Of a stretch of 64,000 nt of DNA, positions 1 through 11,211 are shown in pieces. How positions within the stretch are numbered: the first letter of the stretch is position 1; each line of letters begins with the position of its first letter. Source of the stretch: Amphiura filiformis (taxonomy: Eukaryota > Echinodermata > Ophiuroidea > Amphilepidida > Amphiuridae); assembly GCF_039555335.1 (NCBI RefSeq), contig NC_092628.1:75704713-75768712 (forward strand). Reading direction: 5' to 3'. The notes below the pieces were generated by a model. That model worked only from the letters and a program-made list of their open reading frames with translations. It searched no databases and was not told where the DNA came from. The position numbers and the translations under genes are program-made.

Positions 1-1
1 A

Positions 2-3000
2 ATACTGTCGCTTGAGGAGAATTTGTTAAGCACAGTACCTGATGAAATATTTCAAGATTTGACAAATTTGAAAACGCTCTACCTCTTTGAAAATCGTATA
101 TCAGAACTGGGGATATTTTGCTTCCAAGGTTTGTACAATCTTAAAAAACTGGCGCTTAATCACAATTTGTTAACAACGGTACATCGTGAAATATTTCAAG
201 ATTTGACAAATTTGGAAACTCTAAACCTCAGAGAAAATCCGATATCAGAATTGGACAAACTATTGTTCCAAGGCTTGAACAAACTCACAACGCTGTATAT
301 GAATTCCGCAAATTTCTTCAATTCATTACCTGCTGGGATATTTAAAGATTTGTTAACATTGAAAACCCTCAAAATTGGTGATTCTAAGATATCATATCTA
401 GAGGTAGGCATATTTAAAGGTATAACAAATCTGAGGAGTCTAGATCTATATAAAAATTTCTTGAATACATTACCCGATGAAATTTTCAAAGATTTGAAAC
501 ATTTGGAAACTCTTTACCTCCATCAAAATGAGATAAATGAGTTGCATGCTAAAATGCTAATTGGTTTGAGTAGCCTTAAAGTTTTTCTGTTTTCTCATAA
601 TAACCCAGTCAAAGCAGTACAAAACAATGCATTAAGTATACGCATTGGATTATTTCAAACGAATTTGACCAATTTGAACAGAATATGGCTAGGCAACAAT
701 CAGATATCAGAACTAGACATATTAATGTTTAAAGGTTTGAACGATCTCAATGACCTGCGGCTAAATGACAATCTTTTGAGCTCACTACCTGATAAGTTAT
801 TTCAAGATTTGAACAAACTTGGTAGTCTCTGGCTTCAAAATAATTTATTGAGTGCATTGCATGCTGGGATATTTCAAGATTTAAACAACCTCAAATTTCT
901 CTACCTTTTTGGTAATGTTTTAAGGCCATTACCTAGTGGAATATTTCAAAATGTGACAAATTTGGTATACCTTTTCCTATATGAAATTCAGATATCAGAT
1001 ATGAATGTAGGAATGTTCCAAAGATTGAACAATCTCATACAACTCGATCTTTCTCTCAATTTGTTGAGTACATTACCTGATGGGATATTTCAAGATTTAA
1101 TCAATTTGGAAAAATTGTTCCTCCATAAAAATCAGATATCACATCTGGATGGAGAAATGTTCAAAGGTTTGAACAATTTGATAAACCTGAATCTTGGACA
1201 AAATAAAATAAGGACATTATCTGGTGAGATATTTCAATATTTGATACATTTAGAGCAACTAAACTTTGATTTAAATCAAATATCAGATCTGGATGAGGGA
1301 ATGTTCAAAAGTTTGAAAAATCTCAAAATACTCAAACTTTCTGATAATTTATTGAGGACATTACCTGACGGGACATTTAAAGGTCTAATGAATTTGGAAG
1401 AATTGGTCCTTAATAGAAATAATATATCAGATCTAAATATAGGAATGTTCGAAGGTTTGAACAATCTCTGGAATCTCGAGCTTTCTGATACGTTATTGCA
1501 TTTTTCAGTTGAGATATTTCAGAATGTGAATAACTTGCAACAACTGAAACTCGACGGAAATCGCATATCAGAAATTGAATTACCTAGCATGAGTTTGAAA
1601 AATCTTCATAAACTCTGGCTTAATAACAATTCTTTAAATAGTGTACCTGATGGGATATTTCAAGATTTTATATATTTGGAAGAACTGTACCTAAATGGAA
1701 ATCAGATTTCAGAACTTAACGTAATATCTAGAAGTTTGAAAAATCTGCAAATACTCTCGCTTTCTGATAATTTTGTGATTTCATTGCCTGACGGGATATT
1801 TCTATATTTGGTGAAATTGCAAGCCCTATACCTTGATAGAAATAAACTATTTAATCTGAACGCGAAAGTTTTTCTCGGAATGAAAAGTCTCAGGCGACTT
1901 TCACTTGAAAACAATGCCTTGAGTTCAATACCTGATGGTATATTTCAAGATTCATTTGTTTCTTTGTATGAAATTTACTTGAAGGGAAATCGGTTGACTT
2001 CCTTACATAAAGAATTTAAAGACTTAAACAGTTTAAATAAACTAATACTGAGCAGAAATGATATTCGTACACTCGATGCGAATTCATTCTCCAATTTAAT
2101 ATCAGCACAATCTCTTGATATTGATGATAACATGTTAACCGAATTACCTGATGGTATATTCAAAAACATGGCACGTTTGAAGCACCTCGATGTTCGCTCT
2201 AACATACTACGATCTTTGAATAAAAATGTGATGCAAGGTTTAGTGAATTTGGAAATTCTTGCTTTATCAAACAATTATCTGACATATGTAGATAATGACA
2301 TATTTAAAGACACAGTAAGCCTATCGTTTGTTGATTTGTCAGAAAATAAATTGAAGGAAATTCCAAACATACATCACCTTCATCTGCAGTCCTTAAATGT
2401 CATTAACAACACGCTAACCAGAATAACCCGTGATACGTTTTCTTCCCCGTATAGGTTACGATTGCTTGTAAGTCAGCATGAAATATGTAATTGTTTTGTC
2501 ACTACTCGTATCAATTGTTTTGCCGTGGGAAGTAGATCACCATATCTTACATGTGATAGGCTGCTTTCTGATAGAACATTAACAGTGATAATGTGGTTCA
2601 TCGGTTTAAATGCATTTGGAGGAAATCTCTTCGTGCTAGTTGCCACAAACAAAAGGGCTCAGAAAAATAAAGTGAATGCACTATTGCTGTGTAATCTTGC
2701 CATATCAGATTTTCTTATGGGAATCTATCTTATTGCTTCAGCTGATTTATATTTCGGTGACCGCTTTCCAATGCAATCCGAAACCTGGAGATCTGGCATA
2801 GCCTGCAGATTCGCAGGAGCTTTATCAATAATATCTAGTGAAGCCTCTGTGTTTTTTGTGACATTGATAAGCATAGACAGGTTCATTAATGTCAGGTTTC
2901 CCTATTCTACTCACAAATTAAGAAAGAAATCTGCAACAATTGTTGCGATTTTGACATGGATCATTTCAATTGCATTAGGAACTATTCCATCAGCTTTGTC

Positions 3001-3595
3001 AGGAATCAATTTTAAATTCTATGACAATTCTAATGTTTGTATTGGTCTGCCCCTATCTTTGACAAAAATATATTCCACTTCAAACATCGAGCCTAACTAT
3101 ATACTTAGCACTTACCAAGATCGAGCATATCTGGCGTTTCATCGTGATAACACTATCAATACCGAATTCAAGGATCTTGTTAATGGGCTCTTTTATTCAA
3201 CAGCCCTATTCTTAGGTCTTAACGGTGTATGTTACCTGGTAATACTTGTCTGTTACATTCATATAGTGAAGGCTGTTATCAAATCCTCCAAGGAATCTGG
3301 AAATACCCTAGACATGAAAAAACAGATAAAGCTCACGACTAAAGTATCTGCCATCGTTGCCACAGATTTCTTCTGTTGGTCGCCGATAATCGTACTCGGA
3401 ATCTTGGTTCAAACCAGGGTGATTACTCTACCCCCATCTGTATTTGCATGGTGTGTTACAGTAGTGTTGCCTATTAATTCTGCCATTAATCCATATCTGT
3501 ACACCATTGTTGACCTCATTTTTGATTATAGAAAGAAACGAGCTGAAAAACGGAAATTGAAAAGAGATGCAAGCTCAATTATAAATACAAGTTAA
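2..3595 (+). CDS. Leucine-rich-repeat GPCR, LGR/relaxin-receptor/GRL101-like (5' partial)
   Basis: Predicted plasma-membrane receptor with a giant LRR ectodomain joined to a class A seven-helix domain. The frame is open to the left edge, so the true start, and any signal peptide or LDL-A modules, lie outside; a TTG at 23 is not a credible start. Counting from position 23, residues 1-815 hold 34 LRRs of about 24 residues. A Cys-containing cap follows at about 818-849 (CNCF, NCF, LTCD), then seven helices at about 853-1165. Seen directly: TM2 NLAISDFLMGIYL, a TM3 Cys (IACRF), IDRF in place of DRY (about 950), an ECL2 Cys (NVCIGLPL), TM6 CWSP (about 1117) and TM7 NPYLY (about 1155), then a short basic tail. 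These match LRR-containing GPCRs, closest in style to type C LGR/RXFP and snail GRL101. The whole 3.6 kb is uninterrupted, so this part is intronless. LGR4/5 have about 17 LRRs and RXFPs about 10, so this array is unusually long. Ligand unknown. Confidence 0.92.
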   Translation: MLSLEENLLSTVPDEIFQDLTNLKTLYLFENRISELGIFCFQGLYNLKKLALNHNLLTTVHREIFQDLTNLETLNLRENPISELDKLLFQGLNKLTTLYMNSANFFNSLPAGIFKDLLTLKTLKIGDSKISYLEVGIFKGITNLRSLDLYKNFLNTLPDEIFKDLKHLETLYLHQNEINELHAKMLIGLSSLKVFLFSHNNPVKAVQNNALSIRIGLFQTNLTNLNRIWLGNNQISELDILMFKGLNDLNDLRLNDNLLSSLPDKLFQDLNKLGSLWLQNNLLSALHAGIFQDLNNLKFLYLFGNVLRPLPSGIFQNVTNLVYLFLYEIQISDMNVGMFQRLNNLIQLDLSLNLLSTLPDGIFQDLINLEKLFLHKNQISHLDGEMFKGLNNLINLNLGQNKIRTLSGEIFQYLIHLEQLNFDLNQISDLDEGMFKSLKNLKILKLSDNLLRTLPDGTFKGLMNLEELVLNRNNISDLNIGMFEGLNNLWNLELSDTLLHFSVEIFQNVNNLQQLKLDGNRISEIELPSMSLKNLHKLWLNNNSLNSVPDGIFQDFIYLEELYLNGNQISELNVISRSLKNLQILSLSDNFVISLPDGIFLYLVKLQALYLDRNKLFNLNAKVFLGMKSLRRLSLENNALSSIPDGIFQDSFVSLYEIYLKGNRLTSLHKEFKDLNSLNKLILSRNDIRTLDANSFSNLISAQSLDIDDNMLTELPDGIFKNMARLKHLDVRSNILRSLNKNVMQGLVNLEILALSNNYLTYVDNDIFKDTVSLSFVDLSENKLKEIPNIHHLHLQSLNVINNTLTRITRDTFSSPYRLRLLVSQHEICNCFVTTRINCFAVGSRSPYLTCDRLLSDRTLTVIMWFIGLNAFGGNLFVLVATNKRAQKNKVNALLLCNLAISDFLMGIYLIASADLYFGDRFPMQSETWRSGIACRFAGALSIISSEASVFFVTLISIDRFINVRFPYSTHKLRKKSATIVAILTWIISIALGTIPSALSGINFKFYDNSNVCIGLPLSLTKIYSTSNIEPNYILSTYQDRAYLAFHRDNTINTEFKDLVNGLFYSTALFLGLNGVCYLVILVCYIHIVKAVIKSSKESGNTLDMKKQIKLTTKVSAIVATDFFCWSPIIVLGILVQTRVITLPPSVFAWCVTVVLPINSAINPYLYTIVDLIFDYRKKRAEKRKLKRDASSIINTS

Positions 3596-3682
3596 CCGAA
3601 ACAAAACCCACATTGTTAAATCCGCCGAAATTTAAGAATCTTGACAAACATGATAAACCCTCTCCTGAGATTTAAACAGCCA

Positions 3683-3902
3683 TACCGTAAAACCTCGTCT
3701 ATAAGCATATAGAGTGCTTTTGATGAAAGCTTAATTAACCCAGACGCCATCTATCGACAAAATGATAATACTTTGGAGTTTGAGCAAACAAGTACTATTA
3801 TTGTAAGACCAATCTATTGTATTGGCATATTTATGGTTGCCTCGTTTTAATTTAGCTTTCATCAAAAACACACTATATGCTTGTAGACGAGGTTTTACGG
3901 TA
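3683..3902. mobile_element. 220-bp MITE with TACCGTAAAAC termini
   Basis: The left end TACCGTAAAACCTCGTCTA is mirrored by TAGACGAGGTTTTACGGTA at the right end, with further matching of CATATAG and the GATGAAAGCT block inside. Both ends start with TA, compatible with a Tc1/mariner-type TA target. It lies about 90 bp past the GPCR stop. No coding capacity. Confidence 0.75.
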
Positions 3903-5270
3903 TTGCAAGCAAAAATGTATTATTTCCAAAGAAGTTGAGCCGATCTTTGCGATAATAAAACGATTAGCAATTATTTTAAAAAGCGATTGATCCCGCGTCT
4001 CTTTGGCATTAATCACATTTCAAGATTTTACACTTAAAAATGTCATAATTAAATGACATTGAATGGTTTGTATATCAAATTAAATCGAAATCATGGCTTT
4101 GAGATTGTGCAAATCTTGGAACTTAACTATACGAACTAGAGTAGAAATCTTAAAACGTTATAAACGTGTTATAAACTGGTCTTGGCTTTGGTCGAAACGT
4201 TTTAAATGTCGGGTTATATAAAGGTCATGGAAGAGTAGTAAAAACGTGCAATATGAAAAACTCTACAGCATTTAAAAATGTTTCATAATGTTGTTGTAAA
4301 ATATATTGTGGCAAACAGTTTTATTATGGTGTTTTTGCAAATTCCGTTTATTTATTACTGTATAGATTTCAAAATTAATTGTAATTATATAATTATTTTA
4401 TTGTTCTAAGATAAATCCGTGATGATATTTTGATAAATGAAGCTACCGTATACTGATACAGTTAATGTGGGAAAACTCAGTGCAGTGAATTTCCACTGAC
4501 CTAGCTTTTGCTGTGGGTTATATTGAATTATATACCTCATCTAAAGATTCCCGCCATCTGATTGGTTAAAAGAGCAGGCATAGTTTTGACTATGCCCGCT
4601 AAAGTAACTATAGACCTTTTTCTGATGACGTCACCTAATCGATATTGGGGTCTCAGATGTAAACAAACAACACGTGCGTTTCCCACATGCCCACAGTGTG
4701 AAAACACCAAATACTGCGTATTTTTCCCCTGTTTAGTCATCTTTCACTTTAGCTTCCGTAAATTTTTTTTTAAAGGGAACTGTATACTGGTTACCTTTGT
4801 TTAAGATTGTTTTGATACCATAAAATACAAAAGATACGGAAAAACCGTCATGCTATTTGAAAATTAATCTTTGTTTTGTTTCATGTTTTTGTTTACTTTT
4901 TACACCGTGAAGAACTAAACGCGTACTGCGAGCTGACAATTCCGCGCAGGACGCCTAGCGTGGCGCAAAGTTGATCTCGCGCGCCGGTGCTGTATTTGCG
5001 TTTGGGTGCTAATGACTCGATTGCTGGACCCAATAATCGATTGATTGGTGACGTCTGAGAAAAAGGTCTATTCCCCGGGCATAGTTCTGCGTGTGCGTTG
5101 TTCCCAGCGTAAAATGATATTACGCACGCGTTAATATTTTTGCGCGCTATAATTACGCGGACATCGCAGATTGTAAACTGTGCCGTCGCATTGAAACGAT
5201 TAATTTCTCTTCCCAAAATCGATGCTTTTAACCAAACAGATGACAAGAATCTTAAGATTTGGTATATAAA
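3903..5270. other. Intergenic, AT-rich, no gene seen
   Basis: An AATAAA lies near 3955 and could serve the GPCR transcript if its 3' UTR crosses the MITE. The stretch around 4140-4340 (TAAAACGTTATAAACG, AAATGTCGGGTTATA) resembles the AT-rich body of the TCCCAGCAAAC element at 41.7-42.7 kb, so it may be a degraded relative. ORFs of 67-117 codons here look like chance. Confidence 0.4.
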
Positions 5271-5468
5271 ACAAATATTGACTGCTTTTTACTCGGGGCA
5301 TAGTATACAAATATATGAGAGGTTCTGGTTACAACTATGGGCCCGAGGTGAGATCAATTAGTACTATTTTCCTGAGGGGCCCAGCCCCGAAGGAAAATAG
5401 TATTAATTGATCTTAATGAGGGACCAGAGTTTTAACCAGAACTTCGAATAAAGGCAGTATATATTTGT
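5271..5468. mobile_element. Foldback (hairpin) element, CCCGARG-loop family, copy 1
   Basis: Near-perfect inverted repeat of about 95 bp per arm. The left end ACAAATATTGACTGC is mirrored by GGCAGTATATATTTGT, and the inner arms GATCAATTAGTACTATTTTCC and GGAAAATAGTATTAATTGATC flank a GC-rich tip GAGGGGCCCAGCCCCGAAGG. It shares outer sequence with the copy at 43.3 kb. Confidence 0.75.
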
Positions 5469-6303
5469 TTAATATACTTAATTAAAATGTTCTTTGTTCA
5501 ATGATTGGTTAAAAGAAAATTATTTGACGTTTGGACTCTCCAGCTTCTATCCTGAGTAAACAGCACAACCAATTTAAGCACAACCTATATTATTTTGCCC
5601 TTCAAAAAAATTGAATAGGCTACAATTTGACTAACCAATTACAGCAGCGCGAAATTGCGCTATGGCAGTATCGCTGTCCCGTCGCATCGAATGCGCGCAC
5701 GCGGAAGGCATGGTCAAAAGTACTGTTTACGGCTTGGAGGTACTATTTACGGCTCATCCGGGGCATTGAAAATACTATTTACGGCTTACAGGTACTATTT
5801 AGAGGTTAATAACTGCGCATCGGTTATTTGGAGGGCATTGTGAAAAATCTAAACATTTTGCCTTTGGAACCGAGGAATATTGCTCAAAAGTTTATAAAAA
5901 TAGATGATTTTTACATCTTCCCTTTCCAAAAATCGATCAGGCTTAAACATGACGACCAATAACAAAAGTGCGTATCACATGCACAATCTGTGCAAATATG
6001 GTATCGCGCAATCCAAATACGGCAGCCAGCGCGCGCGAAGTTTGTTCGACGCAAAACAACACGCAAACGCCGGTCAATTGTGTGCGACATTGGAACAATT
6101 ACGCATTTTGCGGTCAATTGTGAGATATTAATGACCTCGATTTGCGTTCGCGTTTTCACAAATAACTAAATGTAATTGGATCGCACGCATCGCGTTTATT
6201 AATGAGGTTATGAATTACGGATAGGAGTACTGATGGTAAAACTATTTTTGGTCATGTGATCCACTTTTAACCAATCAATGAACAAGAATATATTAATTAT
6301 AGG
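5469..6303. other. Intergenic; short repeated motif TACTATTTACGGCT
   Basis: No gene seen. Around 5720-5806 the motif GTACTATTTACGGCT recurs four times at about 20-30 bp spacing (the last copy truncated), a small degenerate tandem cluster. The rest is unstructured to my eye. Confidence 0.4.
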
Positions 6304-6478
6304 TTAATAAACGCGTATTACTTATTGGGAGAGAAATTAGACCAAATAATGCACGCGCGCTGATGTTGATGCGTCTAATGCACGAGCCCCGAAGGGGAGT
6401 GCATTAGACGCATCAACATCAGCGCAAGTGCATTATTTTGTCTAATTTCTCGAGCAATAAGTAATACAAGTTTATTAA
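6304..6478. mobile_element. Foldback element, CCCGARG-loop family, copy 2
   Basis: A 175-bp hairpin: TTAATAAACGCGTATTACTT at the left is mirrored by AAGTAATACAAGTTTATTAA at the right. The inner arms GATGTTGATGCGTCTAATGC and GCATTAGACGCATCAACATC pair perfectly around a GAGCCCCGAAGGGGA tip. Arms are over 80 bp with few mismatches, implying a young or gene-converted element. Confidence 0.8.
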
Positions 6479-6756
6479 TCTATTTCATACACGACAAGAA
6501 AAAAACACGTGATTTTTACTTTTTTTTTTATAACAAATTATCACTAAAAATGTTGGAAAAAACAGAACTAAATATAAATGCATCAACCCGCCCGAAAAAT
6601 GAATCAATCCTACGCGACGCGATCGCGCGCGAATCACTGCGCGTAGTACGCGGAGTGCACAATATACACAATCAATGCATGTTTCGTACTTTTCTAACAG
6701 CTTTTCTGATTGGCTGCTTTGATATAGGAGTGTATGAATGAAGTATATAATTAAAA

Positions 6757-6822
6757 TTATAGGCCCGCAGTGATCTCAAAACCATGACCCTCATAGCAGT
6801 CAATATTTGTATACTATTTTTC
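6757..6822. mobile_element. Fragment of the CCCGARG-loop foldback family
   Basis: ATAGGCCCGCAGTGATCTCAAAACC followed by CTCATAGCAGTCAATATT and GTATACTATT matches pieces of both arms of the element at 43319-43432. It looks like an arm with an internal deletion. Confidence 0.55.
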
Positions 6823-7908
6823 TCGGTTTGGCCACTTTAATTAATAAATAGGCTACTTATATAAAGTTTTAATTCAGTTTGGCTCTGTTATTAAGTCGAA
6901 ATCATACCGCTACGGCTGCGCTATACCGTGCCCTAAATAAAAAGTAATGTTAAATCATCCCTTTTTAAATTACCTTTTTTTTCCTTATCGTTGTCTTTTG
7001 TTGGTTTCGCGCCTTCTTCACCTTTTATTGACCTTTTCCCTCTATCCCACAATGCACTATTCCAGGGTGGAATGACGTAGTCAATTAACCTTATAGATCG
7101 TGTGCATCCGATGGTTTTTGCAATTATTTTGTCTAAATATGGGCATACTGATTCCATATTATGCGGATTATGCAATTATTGAATACACGAGTGATGCAGT
7201 TACGGAGCGATGCAGAACATCTGTGTAAGAGATTATTGTTTACGTTTTATTTACGTCATTAGTTTTTCACCTCTAGGTCTATACAATACAAAGTTATCAC
7301 GACACTTGTAAACAAACGCCGTGCTCGGAGTTTGATTGACAGATGACGTCAGACGCAAACTAGTCTTTTTATCTTTGTCTTTCATTATAGAAATGTTGCG
7401 TTTTGCGTATTAATGATCGTGCGCCATTATCATGATTATCGGTGATTCCTTTTTTGTGATTAAGGCACCAGCCGAAATGTCCGTATTCCAGAATGTAATG
7501 AACATAACTCTGTACTCCCCCAGGGAGATGATGTAGTTTGCGACACTCATACCCCCCCTGGAATTGTGCATGATGTGGAGAAGGGAAAAAGGTCTATAGT
7601 CCATTTGGCTTCCTCGGGAGAGTGAGGTCAGTGCACGGTCAGTGCGTGCTCAAGTGCGTGTAGTAAAAATTGCGCGAGTTCACTCAAAGAATTGACGTGA
7701 TGACACGTGAGGCGGCTCATCTGTACACATGCGAAGTAACGCCGACAAAGATCATGTTGATAATTAAAAACAGAGGGCACCGACAAAGTACCGACGTCAC
7801 TCTCTTGAGGAAGCCACTTAGACCATAGTAGCTTTATTTCAGAATTACAAGTATGCAAAGTGTGATCCAAGCTTCGACATATTGGATGTAAAATTGTTAT
7901 CTTGATAA
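6823..7908. other. Intergenic, no gene seen
   Basis: AT-rich single-copy-looking sequence with several CG-containing patches. A few 60-80 codon ORFs have no recognisable domain and unremarkable composition. Nothing else supported. Confidence 0.4.
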
Positions 7909-8583
7909 ATTAATAGCTGGGGTATGAACGTTTGGACAGTATTTATTTTGGGACATTAGAGCACATCAGACATATCGAATTGCATTCTGAATACGAAGAA
8001 TGTTATTCGGATATCAACTAATTTTGATTTTTTGAAATTCGCAATTTAATACACATTTTATGGCAAATCATTAAAAATTGATATTTTTGATATTTAACAG
8101 TACTTGAAGTAAAATTTATAAATCTGATGATTTATACTTAAAGTGTATGTAGGTGGGTTGAAAAGCCGACGATCAATTGAAAATTTTGACCTTTCGTATT
8201 GAAGGTATGGATTTTTTTCCCCAAAACACAAAAAAAAAATTAGGTCTTTTTGGGAAAAAAACCATATCTTCAATATGAAAGGTCAACATTTTCAATTGAC
8301 CGTCGGCTTTTCCTTCCTGCTACATACACTTTAAGAATATATCATTAGATTTATATAATTTACTTCGAGGACTGTTATATATCAAAAAATTGAAAAATAT
8401 CAATTTTTATAATTTGTCATAAAATTTGTATTATATTGTGATTTTCAAAAAATGAAAATTATTTGATATCAGAAAGACATGCTTCGTATTCAGAATGCAA
8501 TTCGATAGGTCTGAGGTGCTCTCATCATGTCCCACAAAAAAATACTGTCGAAACGCAATAAACGCTCATTTTAGATCCCTTAA
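7909..8583. mobile_element. TTAA-flanked foldback MITE (GTGGGACAT family), copy 1, 675 bp
   Basis: Bounded by TTAA at 7909-7912 and 8580-8583. Arms over 250 bp are inverted copies: GAGCACATCAGACATATCGA at the left against the complementary TCGATAGGTCTGAGGTGCTC at the right, then GAATTGCATTCTGAATACGA and so on. A second copy lies at 56348-56879. TTAA duplication is typical of piggyBac-like and some Kolobok-like transposons; the responsible transposase is not in this window. No ORF. Confidence 0.8.
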
Positions 8584-9731
8584 TAGAACTATTGTTACAT
8601 TTTGCACTACAAATAGTAATGGCAAATTATTATTAAATATATTCTAAGTATTAAAATAGCGCATATCAGTGAAATTTTCTATGCTTCAAAATGAGTCAGT
8701 CTTTCATTGTAATTAAATCACTGCAAAAACAGCAGAGCAATACTTAAGGAAGCTGTGTACTCTCAGACATGCATGTAGTAAAAGTGCCATAACTTTGCAA
8801 TTATTCACGCAAGACATATAAAAGTATACATTTTTATAAAGGCAAGACATTAATGAATCTCAATATAAATACAGATTTAGTGTAAAACAACAATTATACG
8901 GTCGTGCGCCCTGAATGCATTTCTCAGAAAAAAAAACCCATTCATAGCCTAAAGTAAGCATTAAAATGAGCAGAAATGTGCATAACTTTGGCTAAATTTG
9001 GATTGGTCATGATTAGTAATATTAAATCCTCAAAGTGTACCACAGATGGGAGAGATCGAGTATTTATTAGTGCTTTTAAGCAGTCGTTTCTGTACAGAAA
9101 CACTGGCATGATTTTGGAGGTAAATTAGGTAATTCCCAGACATCATAGACTTCGAGGGCCAGTCGTAAAAAATAATGACGGTCAACCTATATTTTTTTCC
9201 CAGTCAGGGGATCAGGCTAGAGCTAATTTCAACCATCATAGCTGTCGCTAAGAACTGAGTCGCTCTTGCGAAGAAAAAATGACGTTTTCTTGAGGCGAAT
9301 TTAGTACATATCTCTATGGGGATTTATTTGGTGGTGTGATATCTGCACCCTCATTCGACCAAAGGTTGCCAATGATCAACAAAAGGGCAAGTCCATCACA
9401 ACAGGACTTCTTCTGATGAAGATGTGTGTCACATATCGAAAATTCAAGGTTAGTGAATTTTTTTGCTGAAAGTCAGTTTAAACTTTTAGAAAACGTAAAA
9501 ATATGAAGATGTTTATATTTTTAACACAAGTGTTAAAAGTGTGCTTTTTAACACTATAGTATTATAAAACATAAACATCTTCATATTTTTTTATTAATTT
9601 TTGTGACCAACATTTTCGGATAATTTAATGTATGAAAATGTAAAATATCCTAATTCTAACATCTTTCATATAAGAGAGAAATTACACTGAAGAAATTAAA
9701 AGCCGTTTTTAGCTGCTAGCAAAACCTTTAC
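8584..9731. repeat. Partial copies of the 11.6-12.1 kb foldback family
   Basis: 8633-8752 (TTAAATATATTCTAAG, CAAAATGAGTCAGTCTTTCA, ATCACTGCAAAAACAGCAGAG) is a direct relative of 11570-11680. 9497-9590 is a palindrome (AATATGAAGATGTTTATATT mirrored around AACACAAGTGTTAAAAGTGT) almost identical to the core at 11898-11995. The sequence between carries no recognisable gene. Confidence 0.6.
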
Positions 9732-10204
9732 GGGGTGATGCAATAATTATGTGTACCCCAGGGGTGAATTATAGGGGGGCAAAGATTTTTGGCAGGCCAA
9801 AAGGGGGGCAAGCATTTTTGGCAGGTCAAAGGGGGTCAAGCGATTTTGGCAGGTCGAAAGGGGGGGGGCAAGCAATTTTGGCACAGATATTTTGGGCACT
9901 GTTTCTATATTACGCCCTAAAAGGCGTAGGAAAACGTTAGGAACACGTTCAAATATGCAAAATTTCCTGCTCGCTGCGCTCGCACTATATGATAAGACAA
10001 TTTAAGGTTTTAAATTCAGGTTCCCCAAAATCTTGCATGTGTAAGGGGGGGCAAAGATTTTTGGCACATCAAAAGGGGGGCAAAGGTTTTTGGCACGTCG
10101 AAAGGGGGGGCGAAGATTTTTGGCACGGCCAGAGGGGGGGCAAGCGATTTTGGCAGACCATTTTGAGAATTCACCCCGGGTACACATAATTATTGCACCA
10201 CCCC
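9732..10204. mobile_element. MITE-like element with GGGGCAAAGATTTTTGGC tandem repeats
   Basis: Ends are inverted copies: GGGGTGATGCAATAATTATG at the left and CATAATTATTGCACCACCCC at the right. Inside, a roughly 30-bp unit (GGGGGGCAAAGATTTTTGGCA followed by CGNC, AAAG) repeats at least seven times in two blocks, 9775-9890 and 10045-10165. A related degraded piece lies at 35205-35360 (GGCAAGTAATTTTTGGTAGG). No protein coding. Confidence 0.65.
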
Positions 10205-10230
10205 TAATGAAGACTGATAGAAGACTGTAT

Positions 10231-10715
10231 TCATGTAAGCATTATCACGAATTCTAAGGTTTGGCTTTAAAGTTAGAGTTAGGATTTCAGGTTAGGGTTA
10301 TGGTTAGGTTAGTGTTAGGATTTGGGGTTAGCGTTAGGGTTAGGGTTAGAATTGTTGTTAGGGTTCTGGTTAGTGTTACGGTTTCGGGTTAGGGTTATGG
10401 TTATGGTTATGGTTTAGAGTTAGAGTTAGGGTTAGGGTTGGGGTTTCCATTTCGTGATAATTACATGAAGGTTAGGGTTAGGATTAGGGTTAGGAATAGG
10501 GATAGGGTTCCCATTTCGTGATTCTTACATGAAGGTTAGGGTAAGGGTTAAGGTTAGGGTTAGGGTTAAGGATAGGGTTAGGGATATGGTTAGAGTTAGG
10601 GTTCCCATTTCGTAATGGTTACATGAAGGTTAGGGTTAGGGTTAGGGTTAAGGTTAGGGTTAGGGTTAGGGTTAGAGTTACGATTAGGGTTAGGGTTAGG
10701 ATTAGGGTAGGAATA
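10231..10715. repeat. Interstitial telomere-like (TTAGGG)n array with interspersed motif
   Basis: Degenerate TTAGGG hexamers fill the block, interrupted at about 10447, 10511 and 10602 by a second motif, ATTTCGTGAT-NN-TTACATGAAGG. An inverted copy of that motif (CATGTAAGCATTATCACGAA) sits at the left border, 10232-10252. The result is a compound minisatellite of TTAGGG runs plus a 25-bp spacer rather than a simple telomere relic. Confidence 0.8.
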
Positions 10716-11211
10716 ATAGACAAAGGGATAGGCATCCCAAGTTACGTAACCAAACCGGGAGATGTAGCCTAGGTCTAGGCAATAGGCGGCATATTGCAGG
10801 AGGGTTAGAGTTCATAGAGGAAACGTTAAAGGTTAGTAGATTAGGTCACCCAGGCACATCCCTAATGTGTTTCACGAGTTGTAATACCGACAATTAAAAA
10901 CATTGATTTCTTAAAATTCGCCCGATTTTCAATTACTAAATATAAGTATAGTACTTAACAAACCATTCTTTGGTGAATCTATGCAATATGACGGTAATTT
11001 TTGAAACATCTATGAATCAATCTTAAACATCTTCATGATATTATTTTTTGCGCATGGTCAAAGCATGCTCTTACGCTATCCACCGACTATCCGGTGGAAA
11101 CTTCAAAGCAACAATCATGCGTTAATTTTTACAAAATGGCGAATGATGTAGCCTAGGTCGAACAATAGCGTGACGTAGTTCCCGACATTGTTGCTATGCA
11201 CTTTGGATTAA

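Noticed and set aside
23..25. TTG as start codon of the GPCR
   Set aside because: The frame continues to the window edge with an LRR already in progress, so the start lies upstream.
196..2274. Minus-strand ORFs opposite the LRR region
   Set aside because: Periodic shadows of the LRR repeat, no independent support.
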